Origin: Nitrobium sp046350935
GTDB lineage: Bacteria; Nitrospirota; Thermodesulfovibrionia; Thermodesulfovibrionales; Dissulfurispiraceae
Direction: 5' to 3'
Assembly (NCBI GenBank): GCA_046350935.1
Contig: JAXLZK010000001.1
Coordinates: 124,001 to 188,000, forward strand
Length of the DNA: 64,000 nucleotides
The notes beneath the pieces were generated by a model that saw only the letters and a list, made by a program, of their open reading frames with translations, had not been told where the DNA came from and ran no database searches. Below, piece after piece: positions 54,694 through 63,860 of this stretch (positions are counted from its first letter, which is position 1; each line of letters opens with the position of its first letter). The position numbers were made by a program, and so were the translations under genes.

Positions 54694-55668
54694 TCAGCTC
54701 GATATATTCCCGTTGACGGGCGGTACGTCTTTCGCATAGACTTCGTCGAGTATCTCTTTGGCCCCCTGCGCGAGGAGGGTCTCCGCAAGCCGGATGCCGA
54801 GGGCCTCGGCCTCGGCGGGGCTTCCCTCGATGCGGTCGCGGATGATCCTGTCTCCCGTGACGCTCCCCACCAGCCCTTCCATGATCATCCTCCCGTCAGC
54901 GAGCCGGGCGTGGGCGGCAATGGGCACCTGGCAGCCTCCCTCGAGCCTCTTCAGGAGGGCCCGCTCCGCCCTTACACAGACGGAGGACTCGTGATGGTCC
55001 AACGGGGCGATGAGGGCGTTGACGAAGGGGTCGTCCCTTCTGCACTCGATGCCCACCGCTCCCTGTCCGATCGCGGGGAGGCTCACTTCGGGGGGGAGCG
55101 TCTCTGTGATCCGCTGCGCCCAGCCGAGCCTCTTCACCCCGGCGGCCGCGAGAATGATGGCGTCAAACAGCCCTTCGTCGAGCTTCCGCAGTCGCGTATC
55201 GAGGTTGCCCCGCAACTGCTCTATCCTGAGGTCGGGCCGTACATGGAGCAGCTGGCAGGAGCGCCGCAGGCTGCTTGTGCCGACGACGGCCCCCTGGGGA
55301 AGTCCGGTGAATGTCTTCGCTCGGGCGGCGCCGTTCGCTCCCGCGATAAAGGCGTCCCGGGGGTCCTCCCGCTCGCAGATGACGGGAAGGTACAGCCTGT
55401 CGGGGAAATCGGTGGGCACATCTTTCATGCTGTGCACGGCGAGATCGGCTTCACCGTTGAGGAGCGCTTCTTCGATTTCCTTGACGAAGAGGCCTTTCCC
55501 TCCCACTTTCGCGAGGGGGACATCCAGTATCTTGTCTCCGGTGGTCTTGATCTTGTTCAGCTCGATCGCCAGCCCGGGGTTGCGCTTCTCCAGCTCCGCC
55601 CTGATCCATTCCGCCTGCCAGAGGGCAAGCTTGCTGCCCCGTGTTCCGATGACGATCTTATTCCTCAT
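54694..55668 (-). CDS. hemC: porphobilinogen deaminase
   Basis: A 324-residue hydroxymethylbilane synthase. The dipyrromethane cofactor Cys is Cys246 in LEGGCQVPI; other blocks are IGTRGSKLALWQA, VHSMKDVPT and GTSSLRRSCQL. Its start overlaps the end of hemA by 11 bases. Confidence 0.96.
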   Translation of the reverse strand: MRNKIVIGTRGSKLALWQAEWIRAELEKRNPGLAIELNKIKTTGDKILDVPLAKVGGKGLFVKEIEEALLNGEADLAVHSMKDVPTDFPDRLYLPVICEREDPRDAFIAGANGAARAKTFTGLPQGAVVGTSSLRRSCQLLHVRPDLRIEQLRGNLDTRLRKLDEGLFDAIILAAAGVKRLGWAQRITETLPPEVSLPAIGQGAVGIECRRDDPFVNALIAPLDHHESSVCVRAERALLKRLEGGCQVPIAAHARLADGRMIMEGLVGSVTGDRIIRDRIEGSPAEAEALGIRLAETLLAQGAKEILDEVYAKDVPPVNGNISS

Positions 55669-56932
55669 TTTCCTCTCCGTTGAGCCCGTACAGTTTTTTT
55701 ATCGTGGCGATCAGCTCGTCCCTGTCGTCGGCATCCTCCTTGAGGGCTGCAGTAGGGGGATGGATGAGCTTGTTGATGATGGCGGTCGCCAGGTATTCCA
55801 CCGCTTTCTTCTTTCCGTCGTCGAGATCGGGGAACTTATTCCTGAACTTCTCCAGCTCCTCTTCCCTGATCTCCTCAGCCTTCTGGCGCAGGGCGACGAT
55901 AACGGGGATGGAATCGAGGGAGGCCATCCATCTGATGAAGGTCTCCACCTCTTCGGCGATGATCTCCTCAGCCTTCTCCGCCTCCCTTTGCCTTTCGAGG
56001 ATATTGCTGTCCACCACGTCCTTCAGGTTGTCCACGTCGTACAGGTAGACGTTTTCTATCCTGTTGATGTCGGGGTCGATGTTCCGGGGCACCGAGATGT
56101 CGATGATGAAGACCGGCCGGTGCTTTCTCTCCCGCATGACTCTGTGCATCTGGTCTTTCAGGAGGACGTACGCAGGCGCACCGGTGGAGCAGAGGAGGAT
56201 ATCACAGTGGACCAGTTCGGAGGGAAAGTCCTCGAACCGCACCGGCCGTCCGTTGAATTCCCTGGCCAGATCGCACCCCCGGTCGTAGGTCCTGTTGACG
56301 ACCACCACGTCCCGCACTCCGTTGTTGACGAGGTGGCGCGCAGCCAGCTCCGCCATCTCCCCGGCACCGAGGAGCATGAAGGACTTCCCCCCGAGGTCGG
56401 TGAAGATCTTCCGGGCGAGCTCGACGGCGGCAAAGCTGATGGATACCGCATTCTCGGCGATCTTCGTCTCCGTCCGCACCCGCTTTGCAGTGGAGATCGC
56501 CTTTTTCATCAGTTTGTTCAGCAGGACGCCCGTCGTCTTTTTGGTGAGGGCGAAATCGAAGGTGTCCTTGAGCTGTCCAAGGATCTGGGGCTCGCCCACC
56601 ACCATGGAGTCGAGGCTCGAGGCGACCCTGAACAGATGGCGCACTGCCTGGGAATCGCTATGGACAAAGAGGGACTTTTCGAAGGCGGCCTTCTCGATCC
56701 CGTGGAAGGAGGCGAGAAAGCCCTTGATGTTTTCGACCGCTGCCGCGGCATTGCCGACGCAGGCGTAGATTTCCACGCGGTTGCAGGTGGAGAGCAGGGC
56801 GACCTCCCTGACCTCGGGTATCCTGCGCAGACCCGACACTCCTTCCTCGAGCTTCGGCCCTGCGAAGGCAAGCTTTTCCCTGATATCGACCGTTGCGGTT
56901 TTGTGGTTGAGACCTATAACGACGATTTTCAT
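55658..56932 (-). CDS. hemA: glutamyl-tRNA reductase
   Basis: A 424-residue NADPH enzyme making glutamate-1-semialdehyde, first step of C5 tetrapyrrole synthesis. Catalytic Cys50 in LLSTCNRVEIYA; then GEPQILGQ, the Rossmann GAGEMAELAA and a helical dimerisation domain. The ATG overlaps the ccsA stop as ATGA. The C5 route excludes the alpha-proteobacterial ALA synthase. Confidence 0.96.
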   Translation of the reverse strand: MKIVVIGLNHKTATVDIREKLAFAGPKLEEGVSGLRRIPEVREVALLSTCNRVEIYACVGNAAAAVENIKGFLASFHGIEKAAFEKSLFVHSDSQAVRHLFRVASSLDSMVVGEPQILGQLKDTFDFALTKKTTGVLLNKLMKKAISTAKRVRTETKIAENAVSISFAAVELARKIFTDLGGKSFMLLGAGEMAELAARHLVNNGVRDVVVVNRTYDRGCDLAREFNGRPVRFEDFPSELVHCDILLCSTGAPAYVLLKDQMHRVMRERKHRPVFIIDISVPRNIDPDINRIENVYLYDVDNLKDVVDSNILERQREAEKAEEIIAEEVETFIRWMASLDSIPVIVALRQKAEEIREEELEKFRNKFPDLDDGKKKAVEYLATAIINKLIHPPTAALKEDADDRDELIATIKKLYGLNGEENEE

Positions 56933-57744
56933 TTGAACGAATGCAGACTCTTCACCGAGAGATTCACTCCGAAAAAGGTGAAAAGCACCACAAGGAACCC
57001 GATCACCGATAAAATAGCGGCTTTCTTGCCTCTCCAGCCCGAGGTAAGACGGATATGGAGGATAAATGCATAGATAAACCACGTTATCATGGACCAGACT
57101 TCCTTGGGGTCCCATCTCCAGTAGCTTCCCCATGCGCTCTCCGCCCAGAGCGCCCCGGTAATGATGGCGCAGGTGAGAAGGGGGAAGCCGAGATTGATCA
57201 TTTTGTTGTTTATTTCGTCCAGCACCTGGATGCTCGGGAGGCGCTGGAAAAGGCCGTGGACATGCTTCGATTTGAGGTAGTGCTCCTGCAGGAGATACAT
57301 GATGCCGATGCCGAAGGCCACGGCAAAAGCCGCGTTGCCCAGGAAGGCGAGAAAGGTATGGATCCCGAACCAGTAGCTCTGCAGCACGGGGTTCAGGGGA
57401 TGGATGCCCCGCGGCAGTATCGAGGACGAAAGCATCAGGAGAAAGACGACGGGCAGAACGAAAGAGCCCATGATGCCTATTTTGTACCGGAGCTCGATGA
57501 GGAAAAAGATCAGTACCACGCACCAGGCGAAAAAGGAGGATGCCTCGTGCATGTTCGCAATGGGCAGATGCCCCGATGCGCTGTACCGGTAAACGAGGGA
57601 GGCGGTATGGATGAGGAACCCTCCGCCGGTGGTGAGGAGCATCAGCCGGGAAGACTCTCTGCTCCCCTTGAAGAGCTCGACGATGCTGATGACCGTGGCG
57701 GCGAAATAGAAGGTGAGGGACAGCTCGAAGAGTATTGTTCCCAT
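56929..57744 (-). CDS. ccsA: system II cytochrome c maturation protein CcsA
   Basis: A 271-residue protein with about eight membrane helices and the heme-handling WWD-like block WGSYWRWDPKEVWS, plus conserved His in RGIHPLNPVLQSYW and the helix HTFLAFLGNAAFAVAF. It delivers heme with CcsB to apocytochromes; CcsB (ResB) is not seen here. Position before hemA is common, and it fits the multiheme cytochrome in this window. Its ATG overlaps the upstream stop as TGATG. Confidence 0.9.
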   Translation of the reverse strand: MGTILFELSLTFYFAATVISIVELFKGSRESSRLMLLTTGGGFLIHTASLVYRYSASGHLPIANMHEASSFFAWCVVLIFFLIELRYKIGIMGSFVLPVVFLLMLSSSILPRGIHPLNPVLQSYWFGIHTFLAFLGNAAFAVAFGIGIMYLLQEHYLKSKHVHGLFQRLPSIQVLDEINNKMINLGFPLLTCAIITGALWAESAWGSYWRWDPKEVWSMITWFIYAFILHIRLTSGWRGKKAAILSVIGFLVVLFTFFGVNLSVKSLHSFK

Positions 57745-58583
57745 CAGCAGCAGCCGAGCTCACCGTTTTTTATTTTGATTCTCAGCGCGTCGGCGGCTTT
57801 TCCCACCTCCCGGTACGGGACCCCCAGCTCTTCGGCGATTCCCCGGGCGCGGGCGCAGGAGATGACGTTGTCGGCCGCTCTCTCTTTCAACAACTGCTCT
57901 ATGCTCTTTTTCTGTACTGTCATAGCAAGGCACCGGATCAATTCCCGGAGAGAGCTTCCGTCGGAGGGGGCGAATACAACGGTGGCGCATGCTTCCGGAG
58001 GGGGAGCCGCTTCCGTTCCCTCATCCTGCACCCGGTGGGATGCCCTTTCGTATCGGCTCTCGGGAATTACAACAATATCAGCGTGGTGCAGTATCTCGTG
58101 CGCGGAGGATTTCATGGTCTTCCCGGAGACACTCACTATGAATAGTACAATATCGGGCTTTAAAAACTCAATTGCGCTGTTCCCTTCGATGACGATCCCG
58201 TCAAGGAAGGAAAGCCGCTCGACAGCCTGGGGCAGCACCTCGTGCAGCTCTTCGGGAGGGGACTGCACCCAGAGCACCTCTTCAGCCCCTGCAGCGAGGA
58301 GCAGGGCGGTGTCCTTGTCCTTCTGGGACAGAATGCCGGGGTCATCGACGACCGAAGTATAGAGGGAGGTCCTGGTATACTTGATGGCGCCCCACCTCCC
58401 CGGGAGGGGGGGCAGCGGGCGATGTGCGGGTGAAGCGGAGGGTGCTTCTCCGGAGGGGGGGCGGCTGCCTGCTGAAGGGCCGCCTCCCTTGCCGGTGAGA
58501 TGCCTGAGGAGAGCAGAAGCAACCGTGGTTTTTCCGGTGCCGCTGTGCGCGCCTCCGATGCCGAGGAGAAAGGGCCTCTTCAT
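57744..58583 (-). CDS. MobB-like P-loop protein
   Basis: A 279-residue protein with an N-terminal P-loop GAHSGTGKTTVAS as in MobB and related NTPases, a mid region with LDGIVIEGNSAIEFLKPD, and a small helical winged-helix-like tail ending KIKNGELGCC. A Pro/Ser/Gly-rich insert follows the P-loop. It starts right after topA (stop 58584, start 58583) and overlaps ccsA. It could handle GTP for molybdopterin dinucleotide attachment or act on another cofactor; no moco gene is nearby. Confidence 0.65.
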   Translation of the reverse strand: MKRPFLLGIGGAHSGTGKTTVASALLRHLTGKGGGPSAGSRPPSGEAPSASPAHRPLPPLPGRWGAIKYTRTSLYTSVVDDPGILSQKDKDTALLLAAGAEEVLWVQSPPEELHEVLPQAVERLSFLDGIVIEGNSAIEFLKPDIVLFIVSVSGKTMKSSAHEILHHADIVVIPESRYERASHRVQDEGTEAAPPPEACATVVFAPSDGSSLRELIRCLAMTVQKKSIEQLLKERAADNVISCARARGIAEELGVPYREVGKAADALRIKIKNGELGCC

Positions 58584-60923
58584 TCAGGCTTCGGAGGCTG
58601 CGGCGGACTCTTCCTTCCTTACCTGTTCCCTGTGTTTGCATTCCTTGTCGATGCAGGCAAGGAAGAGCTCACCCGCCTTGTTCCACTGTTCTACGAGGAA
58701 GGGCGCATGGCATTTGGGACATTCCTTCTGCACCGGACGGTACCAGAGCGCAAAGGTGCAGTTCGGGTAGTTGCTGCAGCTCCAGAAGGACTTCCCCCGC
58801 TTCGATTTCCTCTCCACGATATCCCCCTGGTCCAGGGGGCACTTCACTCCCGTCGCGATGGGGCGGGTGTTCTTGCATTCCGGATACTGGGAACAGGCGA
58901 GGAACTTGCCGAACCTGCCGTTTTTGATGACCATGGGAGACCCGCACTTTTCGCAGACCTCGTCGGTGGGGGTTGCTTCCGCCTTCTGGGGAGCGTTTTC
59001 CCCTTCCAGGGGCCGGGTGCTCTTGCATTTCGGGTAGGCGGAGCAGGCGAGGAACTTGCCGTGCCTCCCCCATTTGATGACCATGGGAGACCCGCACTTT
59101 TCGCAGACCTCGTCGGTGGGGGTGTCCTGGGGCCGTACCGTGCCCCTGTCGGCGGAAGCCTTCTGCAGGTCATCCTTGAAAGGAGTATAGAAGTCGTTGA
59201 TGACATCGACCCACCGCATCTTGGCGTTTTCGATTTCGTCCAGTTCGTCTTCCATCCTCGCGGTGAAGTTGAAGTCGATCAATTCCGGAAACTTGTCCAC
59301 GAGCAGGTCGTTCACCACGATGCCCAGCTCGGTGGGGAAAAACCTCCTGTCCTCGTTCTTCTCCACGTACTTCCTGTCCTGGATCGTGGAGAGGATCGCG
59401 GCATAGGTGCTCGGCCGCCCGATCCCCTTTTCTTCGAGGGTCTTGACGAGGGTCGCCTCCGTATAGCGGGGAGGGGGCTGGGTGAAGTGCTGCACCGGTT
59501 TGATATCGGCCTGCCGGAGCGCGTCCCCTTCCTGCAGCGAGGGAAGGAGCCCTCCCTCCTCTTCCTCGATCTCGTCCATGCTTTCGGTATAGAGCGCCAT
59601 GAAACCCTGGAAGCGTATCACGGTTCCGGACGCCCGCAATTCGGTCCCCTTGACTTCGGCGCCTGACTCCTTAAGTCCGATGACGAAGGTCGTCTGCTCA
59701 AGCTGGGCGGGGCTCATCTGGCTGGCGATGAAACGGTTCCATATCAATTGATAGAGGGCATGCTGGTCCTTCGAAAGATAGCGCTTGACCGCTTCGGGGG
59801 ATTTGTCCGGATACGTCGGGCGCACGGCCTCATGGGCCTCCTGGGCGCTGCCCTTGCTCTTATACTGGGGGGGCTTTTCCGGTGCGTAGTCCTTCCCGAA
59901 TCTGTTCACGATGAGCTCGGCGGCCCATTGCTGCGCCTCGGGGGCGATCCTGAACGAATCCGTCCTCATATACGTAATCAGGCCGACGGAGCCGTCCGCC
60001 CCCAGCTCGATGCCTTCATAGAGCTGCTGGGCGACCATCATGGTCTTCTTGGCCGGGAAGCGCAGCCGCCGCGCCGCTTCCTGCTGGAGGGTGCTGGTGC
60101 TGAAGGGCGGGGCCGGAGACCTCTTCCGCATCTTCGTTTCGATTCTTGAAAGGAAGGCGTCTTTCGCCCTGATATCGTCCGCGATCCTCTGCGCCTCTTC
60201 CCCGTTCGTGATGAGGAACCTGTTGCCCTCTTTCGCCTCCCGGTCGACGACAAGGGAGTCCCGGTAGCGGTAGAGCTTGACGGGGAAGGGGGCCTTCGTG
60301 CCGCCGTTGCCGGAAGGCGCCAGGGGCTCCAGCAGGGCGTCGATGGTCCAGTATTCCTCCTTCTGGAAAGCCTCTATTTCCCGCTCCCTGTCCACGATAA
60401 GCCGCACGGCGACGGACTGCACCCTCCCGGCGCTCAGTCCCCTCCGCACCTTTTTCCAGAGGAAGGGGCTGAGATTATATCCCACCAGCCTGTCGAGGAT
60501 GCGCCGCGCCTGCTGCGCATCGACTTTATTGAGGTCGATCTCCCCGGGATGACTGATCGCCTCTTTCACCGCCCGTTCGGTGATTTCATGGAAGGTGACC
60601 CGGTAGATCTTCTTGGCGTTCCGGGGCTGCCGGATGTCCTCAGCTATATGGTAGGCGATGGCCTCCCCCTCCCTGTCGGGGTCTGTCGCGATATAGATCT
60701 CCTCAGCCTTCTTCGCTTCCGCTTTCAGCTCCCTGATCACCTTCTCCTTGCCGGGGATGGTGACATAGTGGGGCGTAAAATCGTGGTCGACGTCCACCCC
60801 GAGCTCCTTCTTGGGAAGGTCCTTTATATGGCCGACGGAGGCCTTTACGCCGAAATCCTTGCCCAGTATTTTATTGATGGTCTTGGCTTTTGCCGGCGAC
60901 TCCACGATCACAAGAGATTTCAC
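58584..60923 (-). CDS. topA: DNA topoisomerase I
   Basis: A 779-residue type IA topoisomerase relaxing negative supercoils. TOPRIM (VIVESPAKAKTI, ATDPDREGEAIAYHI), active-site Tyr in GLITYMRTDS, and four C-terminal zinc ribbons, of which the first two are almost identical (CEKCGSPMVIK, then KFLAC). An internal direct repeat in the DNA encodes this pair. It starts the operon towards ccsA and the haem genes. Confidence 0.96.
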   Translation of the reverse strand: MKSLVIVESPAKAKTINKILGKDFGVKASVGHIKDLPKKELGVDVDHDFTPHYVTIPGKEKVIRELKAEAKKAEEIYIATDPDREGEAIAYHIAEDIRQPRNAKKIYRVTFHEITERAVKEAISHPGEIDLNKVDAQQARRILDRLVGYNLSPFLWKKVRRGLSAGRVQSVAVRLIVDREREIEAFQKEEYWTIDALLEPLAPSGNGGTKAPFPVKLYRYRDSLVVDREAKEGNRFLITNGEEAQRIADDIRAKDAFLSRIETKMRKRSPAPPFSTSTLQQEAARRLRFPAKKTMMVAQQLYEGIELGADGSVGLITYMRTDSFRIAPEAQQWAAELIVNRFGKDYAPEKPPQYKSKGSAQEAHEAVRPTYPDKSPEAVKRYLSKDQHALYQLIWNRFIASQMSPAQLEQTTFVIGLKESGAEVKGTELRASGTVIRFQGFMALYTESMDEIEEEEGGLLPSLQEGDALRQADIKPVQHFTQPPPRYTEATLVKTLEEKGIGRPSTYAAILSTIQDRKYVEKNEDRRFFPTELGIVVNDLLVDKFPELIDFNFTARMEDELDEIENAKMRWVDVINDFYTPFKDDLQKASADRGTVRPQDTPTDEVCEKCGSPMVIKWGRHGKFLACSAYPKCKSTRPLEGENAPQKAEATPTDEVCEKCGSPMVIKNGRFGKFLACSQYPECKNTRPIATGVKCPLDQGDIVERKSKRGKSFWSCSNYPNCTFALWYRPVQKECPKCHAPFLVEQWNKAGELFLACIDKECKHREQVRKEESAAASEA
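58923..59123. repeat. 150-base-period direct repeat in topA
   Basis: 58923-58973 and 59073-59123 are identical over 51 bases, 150 bases apart, and the bases between also align. 150 bases is exactly 50 codons, so the frame is kept; the unit encodes one zinc ribbon plus linker. Confidence 0.8.
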
Positions 60924-60939
60924 GTCTCCCTCTCCTCCT

Positions 60940-61224
60940 TCAGTTCCAGGTTATCTGGCGTCCCTTGCCGAAAATGAAAGCATAGATCTCTTCGGTTTCG
61001 AGCTCCGTGTCTTTCATAAGGATATACGCCAGCAGGGCCCGTATCGTGTCGAGCTCCGCATCGTCTATATACTTGGTCAGCTCGAGGGTAAGCAGTTCTT
61101 CTTTAACTGTCAGAAAATCTATATCGAAGCCGCTGATCTTTTTCAGCATGTCATCGGCATCATATCCCTTTTCGATGAGCTCCTTCGCGAGGACCCTGAG
61201 GACATCAATAAATCTCTTCGCCAA
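60940..61224 (-). CDS. small protein between dprA and topA, unknown
   Basis: A 94-residue helical, acidic protein (FIDVLRVLAKELIEKGYDAD, then SGFDIDFLTVKEELLTLEL). The spot between dprA and topA is where smg lies in enterobacteria, but this sequence is shorter and I see no convincing DUF494 likeness. It starts ten bases after dprA, so the operon dprA-orf-topA is likely. No function assigned. Confidence 0.65.
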   Translation of the reverse strand: MAKRFIDVLRVLAKELIEKGYDADDMLKKISGFDIDFLTVKEELLTLELTKYIDDAELDTIRALLAYILMKDTELETEEIYAFIFGKGRQITWN

Positions 61225-61233
61225 ACTTCCTCC

Positions 61234-62409
61234 TTAAAGTATATAAAAATATCTCCCCTCTGTCTGCCCGACGACCCCTTTGAGCTCGAGGCCGAGGAGG
61301 AGGCCCGAAAGCTTTGCGGGGGAGATGCCGAGCTCCCGTGCGATGAGGTCGATATGTTTCGGATCGCTGCTCAAAATACTACATATTGCCTTTTCTTCCC
61401 CACTTATTTCAAGTTGACCGGACGGAGCGGGGGGAGCTTTCGGGGAGCGCAGCATGCCTTTCAGGAGGGGGGAAAGCTCTTCCAGCACATCCCCGGCGGA
61501 CCGGACCGGACGGGCGCCCTTGCTGAGGAGGGCATGGGTCCCCTCCGAGCAGCGGGAATAGATGCTCCCCGGGACGGCGAAGACCTCCCTGTTCTGCTCA
61601 AGGGCATAGCGGGCGGTGATCAGCGAGCCGCTTTTGAGGGTTGCCTCCACAATGAGGGTCCCGAGGGAGAGTCCGCTGATCAGCCTGTTTCTTCGGGGAA
61701 AATGCTCCCGGAGCGGCGGCGTCCCGGTGGGGAACTCGCTGATGACGCACCCGCAGCGGCACAATCTCTCAAAGAGCTCCTTATTCTCTGGAGGGTAGGG
61801 CCTGTCGAGGCCGCACCCCAGGACCGCGATGCTCCTCCCCCCGGCGTCGAGGGCTGCGGCGTGGGAGACGGTGTCGATCCCCCGTGCCATGCCGCTGACA
61901 ATCGTAAGACCGCACGAGGAGAGGTCTGCGGCGAGCAGCGCAGCAGCCCGCTTCCCGTAGTCGGTCATCCTGCGGGAGCCCACCATGGCGATGGCGTACC
62001 TGTCCTCGTCGATCAGGGTCCCTTTTGTATAGAGCAGCACCGGTGCGTCGTCGAGAGGGCGTAATAACTCGGGATAGGCCGGATCGGTCCAGGCGACCGG
62101 GATGATTCCCGACCGGCGCATCTCCCCTATCTCCTTCTCGACCCGCTTCCAGTCCTCGAACTCCAGGATCTTCCGCAGCCGCGCCCCACCGATTTCCTCC
62201 ACGCTTTCGAGCTCCGGGAGGCGCGCCTCGAATATTTTCCGGGGCGAGGAGAAAGCGGAAAGCAGGCGCCGGGCGGTAACCGGCCCGATATCATTGATGA
62301 GGGTCAGGGCGATCAGACAGGCGAGATCGTCAGCCTGGTGCGAAGAGGCGGGTGCGGACCGCGCGCCTCTCTTCTTCGCCGCCGTGGCGTCGGGCTGTCC
62401 TCGACCCAT
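61234..62409 (-). CDS. dprA: DNA-processing protein DprA
   Basis: A 391-residue DprA that loads RecA on incoming single-stranded DNA. SAM-like N-domain, the Rossmann-like core with MVGSRRMTDYGKRAA, SGMARGIDTVSHAAAL, FPRRNRLISGLS, EATLKSGSLITARYALEQ and a C-terminal winged helix. ATG 62409 lies seven bases after argG. Confidence 0.94.
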   Translation of the reverse strand: MGRGQPDATAAKKRGARSAPASSHQADDLACLIALTLINDIGPVTARRLLSAFSSPRKIFEARLPELESVEEIGGARLRKILEFEDWKRVEKEIGEMRRSGIIPVAWTDPAYPELLRPLDDAPVLLYTKGTLIDEDRYAIAMVGSRRMTDYGKRAAALLAADLSSCGLTIVSGMARGIDTVSHAAALDAGGRSIAVLGCGLDRPYPPENKELFERLCRCGCVISEFPTGTPPLREHFPRRNRLISGLSLGTLIVEATLKSGSLITARYALEQNREVFAVPGSIYSRCSEGTHALLSKGARPVRSAGDVLEELSPLLKGMLRSPKAPPAPSGQLEISGEEKAICSILSSDPKHIDLIARELGISPAKLSGLLLGLELKGVVGQTEGRYFYIL

Positions 62410-62416
62410 GGTCCGG

Positions 62417-63613
62417 CTACCTGTTCTTCATCCGGTTTTGTACTTTCAGGCGCAGGGCATTCAGCTTGATAAACCCCTCCGCATCCTTCTGGTTGTACAC
62501 CTTCTCCGCTTCAAAAGTAGCCAGCTCGGGATTGTACAGTGAATAGGGTGAACGCCTCCCCACCACCATGCAGGCTCCTTTGTACAGTTTCAGACGGACC
62601 GTCCCGGTGACGTTCCGCTGGATGGAGTCGAAGGCGGTCTGGAGCATCTCCCTCTCGGGAGCGAACCAGTACCCGTAGTAGACCAGCTCGGCGTACCGCG
62701 GGATGAGAGAGTCCCTCAGATGGAACGCTTCACGGTCGAGGGTGATGGATTCCACCGCCCGGTGGGCCGCATGCAGGACGGTCCCTGCGGGGGTCTCGTA
62801 CACTCCCCTCGATTTGATCCCCACATACCGGTTTTCCACGATGTCCACCCTGCCGATCCCGTTCGCGCCTGCAAGGGCGTTGAGCCTTTCGAAGAGCTCC
62901 ACCGGGGCGAGGCGGGTCCCGTTCAGCCCCACGGGATCTCCCCCTTCGTAGTCGAGCTCAATATACGCGGGGGTATCCGGCGCCTTCTCGGGCGGGACCA
63001 TCATGGTATGCATGTCCTGCGTCGGTTCGGCCCAGGGGTCTTCAAGGATGCCGCCCTCGTAGCTGATATGCAGGATGTTCCGGTCGGTGCTGTACGGCTT
63101 CTCCCGGGTGACCGGCACGGGGATGCCGTGTTTTTCTGCGTAGTCGATGAGGGACTGGCGTGAAGTGAAGGACCACTCGCGCCAGGGGGCGATCACCTCT
63201 ATGTCGGGCTTCAGGGCATAATAGGTGAGCTCGAAGCGCACCTGGTCGTTCCCTTTTCCCGTTGCGCCGTGGGCCACGGCGTTCGCGCCCTCTTTCAGTG
63301 CGATGTCTATCTGCTTCTTCGCGATCAGGGGGCGGGCGATGGAAGTGCCGAGCATATAGGTGCCCTCGTAGAGGGCGTTCGCCCGCAGCATGGGGAAAAT
63401 GTAGTCCTTTACGAACTCTTCTCTCAGATCTTCCACATACGCTTTTGCGGCGCCTGTCCTCAGCGCCTTCTCCCGTATCGCAGCGAGGTCCTCGCCCTGC
63501 CCGAGGTCGGCGCAGAACGCGACGACCTCGGCGTCGTGGTTTTCCATCAGCCATTTTATCACGATGGACGTATCGAGTCCGCCCGAGTATGCCAGTACGA
63601 CCTTCTTCGACAT
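62417..63613 (-). CDS. argG: argininosuccinate synthase
   Basis: A 398-residue enzyme joining citrulline and aspartate in arginine synthesis. P-loop-like AYSGGLDTS, GATGKGNDQVRFE, GRRSPYSLY near the C-terminus. ATG 63613 has GGAGG six bases upstream; four extra codons in front are in frame but unneeded. It leads argG-dprA-orf-topA. Confidence 0.96.
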   Translation of the reverse strand: MSKKVVLAYSGGLDTSIVIKWLMENHDAEVVAFCADLGQGEDLAAIREKALRTGAAKAYVEDLREEFVKDYIFPMLRANALYEGTYMLGTSIARPLIAKKQIDIALKEGANAVAHGATGKGNDQVRFELTYYALKPDIEVIAPWREWSFTSRQSLIDYAEKHGIPVPVTREKPYSTDRNILHISYEGGILEDPWAEPTQDMHTMMVPPEKAPDTPAYIELDYEGGDPVGLNGTRLAPVELFERLNALAGANGIGRVDIVENRYVGIKSRGVYETPAGTVLHAAHRAVESITLDREAFHLRDSLIPRYAELVYYGYWFAPEREMLQTAFDSIQRNVTGTVRLKLYKGACMVVGRRSPYSLYNPELATFEAEKVYNQKDAEGFIKLNALRLKVQNRMKNR

Positions 63614-63808
63614 GCAAGCCTCCATAAAGAAAATAGGGGTGACCCCGCGGCTGCCGCTGCATCGGAGGCGGTGCGACGCCGTACGATGCCCTGACAGCAG
63701 AGGGCGGGAGATACAACCATATCATAAAAGGGGTTTCGTTGTGAAGTCCGTCGTACGGAAGGGAAAGGGGCGAGGGAGGGATACGGCCTGCCGGCGGGGA
63801 GTGCTCCA

Positions 63809-63847
63809 CGGAGAGAGGAGAGGGAGGAGCCGCCTCGCCTCTCTCCG
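63809..63847. other. inverted repeat between argG and the GYD gene
   Basis: CGGAGAGAGG (63809-63818) is exactly complementary to CCTCTCTCCG (63838-63847), 19-base loop, no T-tract. It sits just after the stop of the GYD gene and could mark its transcript end. The rest of 63614-63808 has nothing assignable. Confidence 0.45.
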
Positions 63848-63860
63848 CCCGGCAGCGCTC

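Noticed and set aside
60940..61224. Calling this gene smg from its place between dprA and topA
   Set aside because: Length and sequence do not fit DUF494; position alone is not enough.
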